64,000 bases of DNA from Chamaea fasciata. Lineage: Eukaryota; Chordata; Aves; Passeriformes; Sylviidae. Within the stretch, counting starts at the first letter, position 1. Each line of letters starts with the position of its first letter. Below are positions 49,131 through 61,415 of the stretch, in pieces. Below the pieces are notes generated by a model. The model made no database searches. It was not told the DNA's origin and saw only the letters and a program-made list of their open reading frames with translations. The position numbers and the translations under genes were made by a program. Location: contig JARCOQ010000002.1 in the NCBI GenBank assembly GCA_029207755.1, positions 6,386,001-6,450,000 on the forward strand. Direction: 5' to 3'.

Positions 49131-49487
49131 CATGATGACTATGTTTGAATTCATACTACAGTCAATATTTGGACTTCCCCATGCCTTTCTGTGAGAAATG
49201 ACACAGGGCCTAACAAGTAGGTATCTTCCTTTTTATTTGAAACGGGAGTAAAAGAAGTTTGGAGATGTATTTTAGGGTCGCTATCTGCAGTCTGGTAAGT
49301 TTTATGTTTTACAGCCTTTTGTTAATATAGAATGAGTGCTTTGCTTTATACAAACTATCCTAGCCAGGAATTACTGTGCTTAGTTATCTCAAGGTAGTTG
49401 CTTCTTGTCGGAAAAAAGATGAATCATATAGGGTGGTGCTAGAGTTTGTATCTGTTAAAAGTAAAAGTTTGACTTCTTTTAGGGTGT

Positions 49488-50212
49488 AACAGGGCCAAGT
49501 GCAAGGTGCTACACCTGGGTTAGAGCAACCCTTGGTACAGTCCAGGCTGGGGATGAACAGACCCAGAGCAGCCCTGGGAGAAGGACTTGGGGGTGCTGGT
49601 GGGTGAGAGGCTGGACATGCCCTGGCTGCGTGCTGGGAGCCCAGAAACCCCCGTGTGCTGGGCTGCATCCAAAGCCCCGTGGGCAGCAGGGCAGGGAGAG
49701 GATTCTCCCCTCTGCCTCGGGGCTGCATCCAGCTCTGGGCTCCCAGCACAACAAGGACAGGGACCTGCTGGAGCCAGGCCAGAGCAGGCACCAAGGTGAT
49801 CAGAGGGATGGAGCAGCTCTGCTGTGAGGAAAGGCTGGGAGAATTGAGATTGTTCTGACTGGAAAAAAGGAGGCTTCAGGGAGACGTCATTGCAGCCTTT
49901 ACAGTACCTGAAGGGAGCCTTCAAGAGAGCTGGAAGAGGGATTTTGACAAGAGCCTGGAGTGGCAGGACAAGGGGGAATGGCTTCAATGTGAACAAAGGA
50001 AGCTTTAGGTTGGATATGAAGCAAAAGATCCTCCCTGTGAGGGTGGTGAGGCCCTGGAAGGGGCTGTGGATCCCCCATCCCTGTTCAAGGCCAGGTTGGG
50101 TGGAGCTCTGAGCAACCTGGTCTAGTGGAAGGTGTCCCTGCCTATGGCAGGGGTGTTGGAATCAGATGATCTCTAAAGTCCCTTTCAACCCAGGCCATTC
50201 TATGATTCTAGG
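49488..50212 (+). mobile_element. CR1 LINE 3' fragment (~725 bp)
   Basis: The longest CR1 copy in the window. It begins in ORF2 (GGCCAAGTGCAAGGTGCTAC) and passes through GAGAAGGACTTGGGGGTGCT, GGACAGGGACCTGCTGGAGC, GATCAGAGGGATGGAGCAGC and GGGGGAATGGCTTCAATGTG. It ends with GATCTCTAAAGTCCCTTTCA, then CCCAGGCCATTCTATGATTC. The ORF2 C-terminal frame is visible in pieces (for example RTRGNGFNVNKGSFRLDMKQ) but is broken by indels, including a deletion of about 25 bp near 49718 relative to the 60.4-kb copy. Long minus-strand frames across it are antisense accidents. Confidence 0.95.
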
Positions 50213-50214
50213 AT

Positions 50215-53200
50215 TTTCAAGTTACATAGACATTTTTTTAGCTAGCAGTTTTCACCCTGAGCAGACCGAGAAGGAAAATTTAAACCGATCTACCAGGTAG
50301 CTGTCCCTCTTCAAGAGTAAAACTGGAAATTTTTCTTTCAGTGTGTAGATGTCCCCATTAAAATCTTGCTTTGTTTTGATTATTCTTTTAAAACACATAT
50401 CTTTCCCGTAAACTAAAAAGGAAGGAGTTAAATGGAAGCTGAAAGAAGCTTATATGAACACAAGAGATGACTCTATTGCAGTGGAATTAATCAAACACAG
50501 AGATAAGACAGACGTATCTAATTTCAGATAGAAAGAATATCTTATCACAGTGGTTTCAGTGACCTCACTGCTTAACTCTAAGAGGAAATGCCTCCAGTAT
50601 GCAACCTTACACTGAGGAAAAAGAGCCAAAATAAGTAGAAAGAACAATATTATTGAGGTTGCCAATGGATTTTTTAAACAGAACTTTTTTTTTATTTTAC
50701 AGTCTCTGTGCCTTATAAAAACAAATCCAAATCACCAATTAGACAAATTTTAGACTGTTTTTATTTAAAAAAAAAAAAAGTTCAGTTAACCTAAATTAAT
50801 CAGGTATGGCTACAAGTCTCAGTTCAGAAATGTGATCACAGGAGAAATGGCAGCAACATCCCCAAATCAGGCACAGGAATACAAACACAAAATTGTGGAT
50901 ACTTGCATGAATAAAAATGGCACCACTACCCTTTTAAGATGCAATATTAAAGGAAACGACTTTTGACAAAAATAGAAAAATAGTAGGATATTTTATCTTG
51001 AAGTTCCTTAGTAGTCTCAGCAAACCATATGGTCAAACCTCCAAAGCAGTAGAGTAATCCAGCTGAACTCTTCCTCTCACTGGATCTTAAAGAAAAAAAA
51101 GGAGAAAGAGACAGAAAATACCAGATTAGTTCTAGGAACAAGAACATGTTGTCATGGCACTGAGATTTAATGTGGCAGTGAGATTTAGCTACTATTCATA
51201 ATACAATTTTGGCTTCTATACAATTAGGGGGAAAATGGTGAAGGTGCTGATCTACAAATAGACTCTTTGAACAGAGTTTATGATACTTCCTGAGAAGACA
51301 GCAGAAGAAACAGAATGGTTTTATCAGCTGCTGTTGTAACTCAGGAGTAGAGATCTAATATTCTGATAAAATACTTGCTACAATCCATATTCCTTTCCTG
51401 CCTCACTGAAAATATGAAAAAACAATGTGTGGCCAATAGTTGAAATTCTACATGTATTTTGTGCCTTTTTTTTTTTTAGGGGGTGACATTGAAGCAGGTT
51501 CAGTCCTTCCTGACTTCTTCAAAGACTATGTGAGATTTCTTTTCTATGAAAGTAACAGAAGCATTAGGAGTAATTTCTTTCCTCAGATGTCTGCTAAGTT
51601 ATCTTTGTGTTCCCACTTTTTTTCCTGGAATTGCCTTTCTGCTCCTGCTCATGTCAGATTTTATCCATTACATTTTGATTCCCTGTCTCCTGGCCTTTGT
51701 CTTTGCTTTCTTCATCAGTTATCACAAAACACAGCTTCTGACCCAGCCTAGCCATGCTGCTTGAGGAATCCTGTGTTAATTCCTATTCAACACCACGTAT
51801 CTTACTACTCAAAAGATTTGTACTTGCACTTTTTATTTGATCTGAAAGAAGAGTACTTACCACTCCAAACCTCCTTTAAAAAGTCTTTGATTTATTTTCT
51901 AGATCTCCAGATCAAGGATGATCTTGATGAGGGAAGGACGGAAAAAGATGTTTAGATAGCTACTCGGTAAGAGCCTTCAAAAGAAACTAACAGCTAGAAA
52001 CTGAACTCACACTGACTTGCAGCACTAATGAGGCTTCCACATGATTCCTTACAGCACTGTGAAGCACCTCCATATGATTTTGGTAAACTTGGCCTCAGAG
52101 AAACATTTCTTCTGAAAAACTGTTTTGCTCATAATGTTGAATAAAATTTGGTAGGCATTTTTAATGCATTAAAATTATACAGACCAAATGGGACTTAGCG
52201 TACAGTGGTATCAATCCAAGCAGAAATTACTAGAGATTATGAATGGATTTTAAAAAATGGCTAACTGCTATACCAAAACTATTGCTGTCACTACTCTTTG
52301 CTTAAACAGTTGTTCAGAATGTAAGAGACGACCAAAATAAAGTTGAGGTGCTGAACACAAAGTAATGCCTCTCAAATAAAAGAAGTACAGTTACAGTTCT
52401 AATGATAAAAATTTCCCTTTAAACATTTGGAATTAAAAATAGAAAATTTCCTACTGTCAGTGCCTGAAGTGCATATGACAGCAGTCCTACTGTTCAGCTT
52501 AATGAGCCTGTCAGTCTAGAATATTAAGCAGTTTGATTTAAGCATCTTAAATATGATGTAGATCTAAAACGTTAATGGTAAGCAAGACTTTGGAAAATGT
52601 AATAAGGGACACTTTTCCTATATAAAAGAACCATCTATCATCTACTATTTGCCTAGATTATGAAAGGTAGTTATTAATTATTACAGCTTTGATTTCTAGG
52701 GACTTAAAGAATTCAAATCCAAAATTTCCAATGTATTTTAAGATGTTTCAAGACATCCATTTAAGATGCCGAGGGTTCTTCACACTTACTTGCTGTCACT
52801 CAAGACTCATTTCATTTTTTTGCTCATTTTGACACCCCTTTAAGGAGCATTTTCCTCAATTTTTTGGTCCACCACTGTGATTTCACTTGGGAGTCTTTGG
52901 ATTAAATCACTGCTTACAAATCCAGGATTTAGTGCTTCAGATGCTGTAGCCTTCTTATGGCACACTTGCATCTATAATCTTATTTCTGGTGAAAAAGACA
53001 TCTCGGTGTGTATCAGACACCAGGTCCCTTCTTTTTATTGTGCTGGTGTTACGGAAGGCTTATATTAGTTTTCTACATATTCCTTGTCCAAGACAGGACT
53101 TAAGCAGCTGCAAACTTTTCTGCAAATATGCTGATCGCTGATATGTTCTGGCCTCCATAAAATTTTAGAAATATAATCCTTTGTATTTTCATGTTAAGTA

Positions 53201-53390
53201 GTTTAAGGGTAGACACTGCAAACTATTGATGGCTAAGATTCAAGCTCCTTCTTGCCTCACAAGATGATGTGCATTTCATTTGGGCAATGTGGATTTACAT
53301 TCATTTGTAAATTAATAGATTCAAACTTCTAACAGAGCATGCGTGGAATCACTGACCAACTTCCAGGTCACGTGTTAAGAAATTTAAGTA
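50215..53390. other. Non-coding AT-rich DNA, no gene seen
   Basis: Short frames only, including a hydrophobic T-rich one at about 51440-51751. No repeat family recognised. Confidence 0.55.
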
Positions 53391-53392
53391 GA

Positions 53393-53625
53393 ATCACAGA
53401 AACATAGAACAATTTGGGTTGGAAGAGACACCTTCCATAGACCAGGTTGCTCAGATCTCCACCCAACCTGGCCTTGAACAAGGATGGGGCATCCACAACT
53501 TCTCTGGGAAATCTGTTCCAGTACCTCACCACTCTCACAGTAAAGAATTTCTTTCCTAATATCTAAACTAAACCTGCCCTCTTTCTTCTTGAAGCCATTC
53601 CCCCTTGTCCTATCACTACAGCTTC
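53393..53625 (-). mobile_element. CR1 LINE 3' fragment
   Basis: Read on the plus strand it starts with the reversed terminus (AATCACAGAAACATAGAACA). It proceeds through TTGGGTTGGAAGAGACACCT, AGACCAGGTTGCTCAGATCT, CAACCTGGCCTTGAACAAGG, ATGGGGCATCCACAACTTCT, GTAAAGAATTTCTTTCCTAA and CCATTCCCCCTTGTCCTATC. It is well preserved, 5'-truncated and inactive. Confidence 0.95.
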
Positions 53626-53629
53626 TGAT

Positions 53630-56158
53630 GAAGGGGAAAAATGGATTTATGGAGGGGAAAAAAGAAAAAAGTGGTACTCAGACTTTCATGCCAGTACTAC
53701 TTGTGATTACATAACCAGCTCTATCCAATTCCTGCAGAAACACTAAAGCAGGTCAACAGTAAAATAACATCAGATTTAAAGCCAATTTTTTTGAACTAGA
53801 GGTCACTTGGATGGTCCTCTATAATTCCCAGAGGAAAAATTTCCCAGGTGGTCTGCTGCATCACTAAAATTATTGGAGATCAGCTGTGCTACTTCTCCCA
53901 AAGGATACTGGAAAAAGACTTACAGTGTTTTCTGTTATATGAGAATTTGTGGAATTTTTGTAAGCATTTGTGGAATTTTTTGAAGTAAATTCTGGGCAAA
54001 TTTAGATGAGAATATCTCCTTCCTTCTATTCTTTAGGTTGGACGGTTGTTTCTTTTTAAATACCAAAACAGCAAATCCTGTATATTTATTCATTATTTGA
54101 TGCCACCTACATATCTATAAGCATTATTAAAAATTTTTGGAATTTCATGTGTAGTGGTATTTACCCTTTTTTACTTAAAAATAATTTTCTGGCTTTGGTT
54201 ATTGGCTGATATATTTTAATTTGATCTATTTAATAGATATGCCACTTACAGATTAAAGAGCATGTTGTTTTGTTTTGTTTTTCCCCTTGGGAAATGATTA
54301 AAAGTAAATTTTTTACCTAACTTTCTGCCAGAATGGTGGAAGACACATTTCTTTTAGAAAATCTTTCAGCAGGTAATGGGGCAGTGGGATTTAATTACTA
54401 TTTATATTACAGAAGTCCACACATACACAGTCCTGGTAACAGGATCTCATTGTGGTAGATGCTGTTGAAACCCAATTCTTTCTTCATTCCCAAGATAAGA
54501 ACCTTCTGGGCCATGGCAGTGCGAAATGCCCTATTCTTCTCTAGGTTGTCCTAGAAGGCTAAGCTATTGCTGATTGTCTGGGTGAGATAAGCTTACAATG
54601 TGTTTCTCTTGTCTACAAGGAGCTGACTGTAAAATAATTTAAGTGGGAATCAAGTAATAACTTTTGGTCACCATCAGCATGGGCAAGGTTTGAACTGGTG
54701 CCTGAGATTGAAATGTGCTAAATTCCACCATCAGCCTAGTATTGCAAGCTGTACAATGAATAGAAAAAAAGCAAAATATCCCTGTTTTTTTTGTTGTTGT
54801 TATGTGGGTAGTGTGCTTTAAATGTGAGAGAGTCTTCCTAGCTGTGGCAGCAGGCAGCTTTGAAGTAATTGCTATTTTGTGTTTCAGTTCAGAGACAGAC
54901 GTTCAAATGAATCATTGGCTTCTGCCTCTGTGTTCTGAGCTGGCCCCTTTGCATGTTCAGTTTTGTTTTAAAGGGGCACAGCTGCTGCCAGTATAATGGG
55001 ATATGCAGCATAGAGGAAAACATTCTCCTGGTAAAAGTTTGGTAATTTTATATACAATTTAGGCAATCAAATACTATAATGGCTTTAGCTGAAAAATATA
55101 CAAAATATGATAGCTCCTCTAGTGACTACAAGATACTTGGTGTTTACATTTGTCTGTATTTGACATTTTGATTAAATGCATACATTTTAAGGAGACATCT
55201 TGTTCTGAGGCTTCAAGCTTTTTTCTTGTTTTATGTTTCTTTTCCATTTACTTTTGAAATTTATATGAGTCTTGACCACCTTCTAGTCTGCCATGTGTGG
55301 GAGAGGTATTAGTCCAAATTCTGCTGTGGGAACTCTCTATGTTTCAGCTGTCTTTAATAGAATCACACTTCTGAAAAATAAGTCATATACCCATATAAAA
55401 AATTAGATAGAAAACTAAATTACACCAGCAGTGAAAAATCATATGACTGAGACATCAACTCTAATTTAAAAGCATTTCTTGAGACAACGTAAAATGTAAT
55501 TCTATTGCAGGAGTGAGGCAAGGCTGTTGTGGGACAAAACTAATATAGAAGTCCAACAAATATTGTTAATAATCCACTGATATGTATAACTGATGAGAAC
55601 AGTGTTGACAGCACCATATTGCAAAAAAAGAATCATAGCCTGCTGGGAACATTACAAATCCACTGGCAGACACAAGCACAACGCTCTAATGCTGTTAGGG
55701 GTGCCACCACAGTGACGGGCCAGGTTCTTGGGAGCTGACATCTTCATAAATCAGAAGCTCTCTGGTACCACAACTGGGCCTTGCTTTGACTAATATATGA
55801 TTACAGCCAAGGACTGAAATAAAGCAGAAATTATGCTAAGTGTAACCTATCTGTGCCGATGACACTTTGGAGGCCAGAGGTAACAAAGAGAACACACTAA
55901 GTGTGTCTTCAACAGAACAATCACTATGAAATCCAGCTAAATTTGAAAGCCATTGAAGATTGAACAACAATACTGGATGTGTCTATTAGAATTTCCAAGT
56001 AAATTGACTTGTTAATGACATAATAAATCTTGTTTCCTACATTATTAAATTAAAGACTGTCTATTATAAGAATATTTGCCCATCTGCAGATGGGTATCTA
56101 CATAATGGACATTTACACAAAGATCTACTTTTATGAATTTTGGCCCTGTTAACATATC
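53630..56158. other. Non-coding AT-rich DNA, no gene seen
   Basis: No recognisable repeats beyond a short TTTTG run near 54266-54283. No coding region. Confidence 0.55.
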
Positions 56159-56160
56159 AT

Positions 56161-56222
56161 ATCATAAAATCACAGAATTTTTAAGGTTGGAAAAGACCTC
56201 TAAGATATCAGGCCCAACTGTT
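56161..56222 (-). mobile_element. CR1 LINE extreme 3'-end fragment
   Basis: ATCATAAAATCACAGAATTT, then TTAAGGTTGGAAAAGACCTC, then TAAGATATCAGGCCCAACTG, is the reversed last ~60 bases of a CR1 copy. It is very short, typical of severe 5' truncation. Confidence 0.85.
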
Positions 56223-56229
56223 AACATGT

Positions 56230-57585
56230 TAATATGTACATATTATAGTTACATATTTCCATTTTAAAAACTGTAATTAAAGTGTAAATATTGTTGGCTA
56301 ATATAGTTGGCTGTCAATAACCACTTGTTATGGAAAGTGTGACATATGTCACTTAATAAGAGAGCATAACATGCTATTGCTAATATAATTATGTAGGAAT
56401 TTGGAGCTCAGCTTAAGACTTATTTGTGTATCATTGTGTACAGTTAGAAATGTGTTGAAGTGAATAGCCAGATTTTCTGATCCTTGGAAGTCAGGGTGCA
56501 GCAGCTACACTTAATTTCATGTGAATCCATCTGATCGCACTATAGAAAATACATTTTTCTAGTGAGAATTTCACTTTTGCATCTCTGCTGTAGACAGGGT
56601 GAGATTTTATCACCTTCCAGTCATTAATTTTAAACACTCATTCTTTTTTGGAATGACACAATCACCACCTTATGCCCCATGGAAAGCCAAACTGTCTTTG
56701 GAAATTATGTTTACCTTGTCACTTAAGGAATGATTTTGGTTTTTAGTGTCAGTTAGGGCAGAGTGAATTTTTGGGTTTTTTTAATTAAAATGAATGTCCA
56801 GATAAAGGACACACTATCAAAAGAATAAACAAAGTTACTCTTGGAGTCTTATTTCATTTCTGGTTGATAAAATATGTCTTTGATGTCCTTATTTACATAC
56901 ATTAGCTCTTTATTCCGTAATTGGTGCCTTCGTCTTATTAAGTAATTGACTTTTACTTCATTAGACAAAGAAATGCATAACTTACACAGAGATCTGGATG
57001 TAACAGAGGGAACAGAAGTTCCTGATGTAGCAGACAAGCACACTCACAGCTGTTCTAAACAGGAGATGTTATAAGACATCCAAATAGGAAAAATACGAGT
57101 GGCTAAGAGGAAACTCCTAACATGGGGAAGGCCAGCTAGATGTAGTCAGGGGAAGGACTGGAAGGGATGCAGTGTGACCTGTTACAAATAATGAATTCAT
57201 GCTGCAGTCTAGTGTGGAGACAACCACAAGCCTGATGTGCAACTTATTGCACTTGGCAGAAAGGCTGTTAGTTCTAAATACTGCAGTTCCAAAGGAAAGT
57301 GTTTCCAGACACAAGAGAGCAAGGAATGCACTTCTATTCTTGTAATGTTCACTGTTCAGTCCGCATAGGAGTGTGTCAGCAAAGGCTCCTATTATTGTAA
57401 CAGGCTTAAATTTGAGGAAAACTAAACAATTCTTGTATGTAAAGCTTGTATGTGCAGTTTTGTGTAATTTACAATAGAAGTGAGTGCTACTGAGCATTTG
57501 AGTACATAATTCTCTACTAAGAAACCTTGGTGTTTGGTGTCAAAGAAAGTACACTTGCATGACTGGAGCTCTGTCAGTACTGCCA
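56230..57585. other. Non-coding DNA, no gene seen
   Basis: A 126-codon minus-strand frame spans 57117-57497, but its translation has no recognisable domain. Confidence 0.5.
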
Positions 57586-57587
57586 GT

Positions 57588-57800
57588 CACAGAATCATGG
57601 AACCATGGAAAAATGGGGGTCAGAAGAAGCCCCCGGAGATCCTCTAGTCCAACTCAAAGCAGGTTCACCTTCAATGTCTAGGGCACTGTCCAATTAAGCT
57701 CTGAATATCTCTAGAGGCAGCGATTCCACAGTCCCCTTGGGCACCTGTTTGTAAATCCTGTTTCCTGACACCTGACCAGAACCCTCCCACACTGCAGCTA
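57588..57800 (-). mobile_element. CR1 LINE 3' fragment, older subfamily
   Basis: The reversed CR1 terminus CACAGAATCATGGAACCATG is followed by GGAGATCCTCTAGTCCAACT, CAAAGCAGGTTCACCTTCAA, GGGCACTGTCCAATTAAGCT, GCAGCGATTCCACAGTCCCC and GGGCACCTGTTTGTAAATCC. The wording differs from the other copies ('gattccacagtc' instead of 'gcatccacaac'), so this is a different CR1 subfamily. Confidence 0.85.
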
Positions 57801-57804
57801 AATA

Positions 57805-60348
57805 TTTGTGCTTATTAAGTGCTCTGAATCTCACTCCAAAATAATCAAGTAGCACTTATTTTAGGTGAGGCTGTTTTAATGATTATCAAGAAACTGTACC
57901 ATCTTTCATTTACGAGTTTTTGCACATTTAATGAGCTGTGGATGTAAACCCTAAATTGAGCATATGATGTATATGAAAATCTCGCAATAATTTAATTTGC
58001 CAAATATTTATCTTACCAATTGTGATTGGTGTAGATCATTCTTATAATTGTGGAAGGCACTGCAGCTATACTAGTAACTAAAAATAGTGCAGACATACTA
58101 ACTCAGTCCAGCAAAGTAAGGGTATTTTAAAATAGGGTTCTTAGTGTTGCTTGCTTAGTATTCCCAGAGAAAAACTCTGAAGTCAGATGCTACAACTCAG
58201 GAATTTTTAATGTTGTAGCAGAAGGTGACACTGTGCTGCAAGAGACACCTGTGAGACAGAGAAAGAAGCAAATGCTTCTGGCACCTTTTTTATTTTTTTT
58301 TTCTTAAATCCACAAGCATGGTTTTAGGAAAGCAGATTAATCAGAGTTATCAGAGTTATGGTATCCAGGGACAACAGGAAAACTACTCTTTGGGGGGCAT
58401 TGTGAGACAGATCTAGCCACGGTACTTACACTGTTTCAACCAACATGTCTTCTTTTCCTGGACCCAGTTCCTGATTTACCTCTCATGACCAATCTTCCTG
58501 TGGAAGACCCTATTGATTGTAGCAGGAATAATAATCATGCTTCAGCATTTATAAGGATTAAAATCTATAAATTCTGTTCTCTCATCATGTATTCAATAGT
58601 CAGATGGCATCAGAAGCCAGTGACCTGGAACAGAAAAGCACAGAGGAAGACACAAGTCTGTTCTCTGGGAAGGTCCGTGCTCACTGCGTCATTTTTCTTC
58701 CTCTTTTTGTGTTTCTGATGCTGCCTAAAATTACATGCTCTGAATTAGCCTCTAGATTTGCCTTTTGCTCTACCACAGAGTCTAGAAGGACCAGCCTCAT
58801 AACTTAACTTAGTTGCCTACATTTAAATTACACATTCATCACATCACATATGCGTTTTTTTATATTAAAGATCTCTATTCACTTTCAGTAATTGTTTGGG
58901 TGAATAGCTCTGGTATCCACAAGAAATTCTATATGACCCACCTCAACTTCAACCTTTTGTCTTTTAGAGGGTAACAAGAGGGTTTTATGGAAACCAAAAA
59001 ATAGAGTATTTTATAGATACATGTAACACCAGAAACGGTAATGTTGGTTTAGAAGAAAAATGTTGTGAATGGTAGAAAAGAGAGGGCTATGCTTAGAACA
59101 CCGGTTCTTTAAACACTGGATCCAATCTTTCATACACTAAATACATATTTTAATGCAGATGTATAGGTCTAGGAATTAATGATATATCAGACAGGGAAAG
59201 CAATGAAACTTTTATTTGTAACACTGACAAATCTGATCTCACTGCTGCTTTACAAAATTAGTCCTGCCTGACTTGATGACTGACCTGAGTATGAATTAGT
59301 ACAATCTTACTGTGCCATTTTCCTGTTCTAAAGTTCCCCCTCAACACCACCTTTTGAACTGAAGCTTTATATGTGCACTGCTCCTGACAAGTCTTCTCCT
59401 CATCCTGCTCACACAAGTATTTAATCAGGTGGCATATTGCTCATGGCCAAACAAATAGTTGGCACATTCGGTTCCTCTGTACAGACTTTGCTATTCAAGC
59501 AGAGAACATCTGTCCTGTTGGCCCTGTTCACTGGAGGTTATTGAAAGACCAGAGAGACAAGCATATGTTTATTCCAGTATCTGGACCGCATCTTAGAATG
59601 GAAGCACACACTGTTCCTAGCAAACCTTGCTCACAGGCCAGTGACTGATCTGAGACTTGTCCTGTGCTCGTAAACCATAACACATTTGTACCTCTGCTGT
59701 ACTGATCCTGCACGTCTTTGGATGACCTGTCATATTATTTTGGGGAGCTGCTAAATCTTCTCAAAGGAAAAAAAAAAAAATCAGTGATACACACATGAGC
59801 AAAATCCCTTCATGAAAAGGCTTGGTTAAATCTGGCCAAAACTTTTCAATAGTGTTTAATGTTGAAAAGTGGTGTTCTCTGGAAGTGAATGAATAAAATA
59901 GCAGCTATAATGGATAATCTACTGATTTCACTGGGAACATTTGTATGAGTCATTATACTCTTTCACGGGTACCTCTGTACCTAAGGGTTTTGAAGACTGT
60001 ATATATCTACAAAGTGTTCTGGCCTACATCAGCTATTATTAAATTTATCTTAAATTTATTTGAGAAGCAGGAAAAGAACTTTACACTGTGAAGCCATTTA
60101 CAATTTAAAACTTGGCTTTAAACAAGTCAGCATCTTCACTAACACCACTGTATTTGAAATGTACACTACAAAGGGAAATATTCTTTAATACTTCCTGTGT
60201 GTTATACCAACTGGCATCGGGTAGTTACGGTCCTTTTGTTTTGCCAATTCACAAGCATAATGACAAAGAACAACTTTTTGATCACTTTTGCCTCATTAGC
60301 CTTACTTACAGCTTTCTTCATGAGGTTATATTCAGTGTAGTAATTTAT
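57805..60348. other. Non-coding AT-rich DNA, no confirmed gene
   Basis: No repeats recognised apart from A/T runs. A short exon-like frame at 58604-58672 is listed separately. Confidence 0.5.
58604..58672 (+). other. Weak candidate short exon (unconfirmed)
   Basis: ATAGTCAG directly before an ATG, and AAG|GTCCGT 69 bases later, bound a phase-0 interval of 23 codons reading MASEASDLEQKSTEEDTSLF plus SGK. It is hydrophilic and protein-like but too short to recognise, and the acceptor lacks a strong pyrimidine tract. Confidence 0.1.
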
Positions 60349-60352
60349 GACC

Positions 60353-60922
60353 AGCATGGGAGGGAGGAGATTCTCCCCTCTGCCCCGCTCTGCTGAGACC
60401 CCACCTGCAGGGCTGCATCCAGCTCTGGGCTCCCAGCACAGCAAGGACAGGGACCTGCTGGAGCCAGGCCAGAGCAGGCACCAAGGTGATCAGAGGGATG
60501 GAGCAGGCGGATCGGAGGAAAGGCTGTGACAACTGGGATTGTTTTGCCTGAAAAAGAGAAGGCTCTGGGGTGACCTAATTGAGGCCTCCCAGTACCTGAA
60601 GGGAGCCCACAAAAAACATGGAGATGAACTTTTGACAAGAGGATGGAGTCACAGGACAAGGGGGAAGGGCTTCAAAGTGAGCAAAAGTAGGTTTAGATTA
60701 GACATTAGGAAAAAATTCTTTATTGTGAGGGTGTTGAGGCCCTGGCACAGATTGTCCAGAGGAGCTGTGGATGCCCCATCCCTGGAAGTGTTAAAGGCCA
60801 GGCTGGATGAGTTCTGACCAACCTGGCCTAGTGGATGGTGTCCCTGTCCATGGCAGGGGCTTCAGAACTAGATGGCCTTTAAAGTCCCTTCCAGCCCAAA
60901 CCATTCTGTGATTCTATGGTTT
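60353..60922 (+). mobile_element. CR1 LINE 3' fragment (~570 bp)
   Basis: Co-linear with CR1 from ORF2 (GAGATTCTCCCCTCTGCCCC, GAGACCCCACCTGCAGGGCT, AGGACAGGGACCTGCTGGAG) through GATTAGACATTAGGAAAAAA and CCATCCCTGGAAGTGTTAAA to GTCCCTTCCAGCCCAAACCA and an ATTCTGTGATTCTATGG end. A frame of about 92 codons at 60539-60817 is the decayed C-terminus of CR1 ORF2 (pieces RRLWGDLIEASQYLKGAHKK and GRFRLDIR-like KSRFRLDIRKKFF). It lies only about 330 bp upstream of the CpG island. Confidence 0.95.
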
Positions 60923-60924
60923 TT

Positions 60925-61250
60925 ATCTGCAGGGCATATTGTGAGTATAGGGGGACACCATTCCTGATTTTCATCAAGAGGCTTTGGAGTTGCTATGAGG
61001 CTTTGTATGAAATAGCTGTAATCATGTCAGACACTTAAAAAAACCCTGACACTGTAACATTTCGCAACGGTAAAAGAGCTGTCACTGACTGCACACAAGA
61101 ATTAAGAAAGAATTAACTTGCAGACCATTTACGGGAGTACGTGTGGGCAGTGTACATTATGCAGAGATACGGTCCGGATCCTTTACGTGAAGGAATTATT
61201 AAATTAATAAATCTCTAGTATGTGCAAAATAAAGAGAGGAGGAAGAAAAG
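60925..61250. other. Non-coding flank between CR1 copy and CpG island
   Basis: Mixed-composition sequence with CpGs beginning to appear near 61120-61190. No coding region or named repeat. Confidence 0.6.
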
Positions 61251-61415
61251 CAAGAAAGCGAGGCGAGATAAAACCTTTGGGACCCCAAAGCCGCGGCGAC
61301 AAAAGGCAGCGCCGGGCGCGGCCGCTGCCCGCGGCCCGACAGTAGGGGGCGCTCGGGCTTCACCGTGAGGCGCGGCCGCCGGCCCGCCACGGGCGGGACA
61401 GCGGGGACGCCCCGG

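Noticed and set aside
49384..49996. Minus-strand ORFs of 136 and 158 codons
   Set aside because: They are antisense to the CR1 copy at 49.5-50.2 kb. The same antisense peptide recurs over the 60.4-kb CR1 copy, showing it is a repeat shadow.
57117..57497. 126-codon minus-strand ORF
   Set aside because: Longer than most in the region, but the translation shows no domain, signal or homology I recognise, and no splice or polyadenylation context was seen. One such frame in 60 kb is expected by chance.
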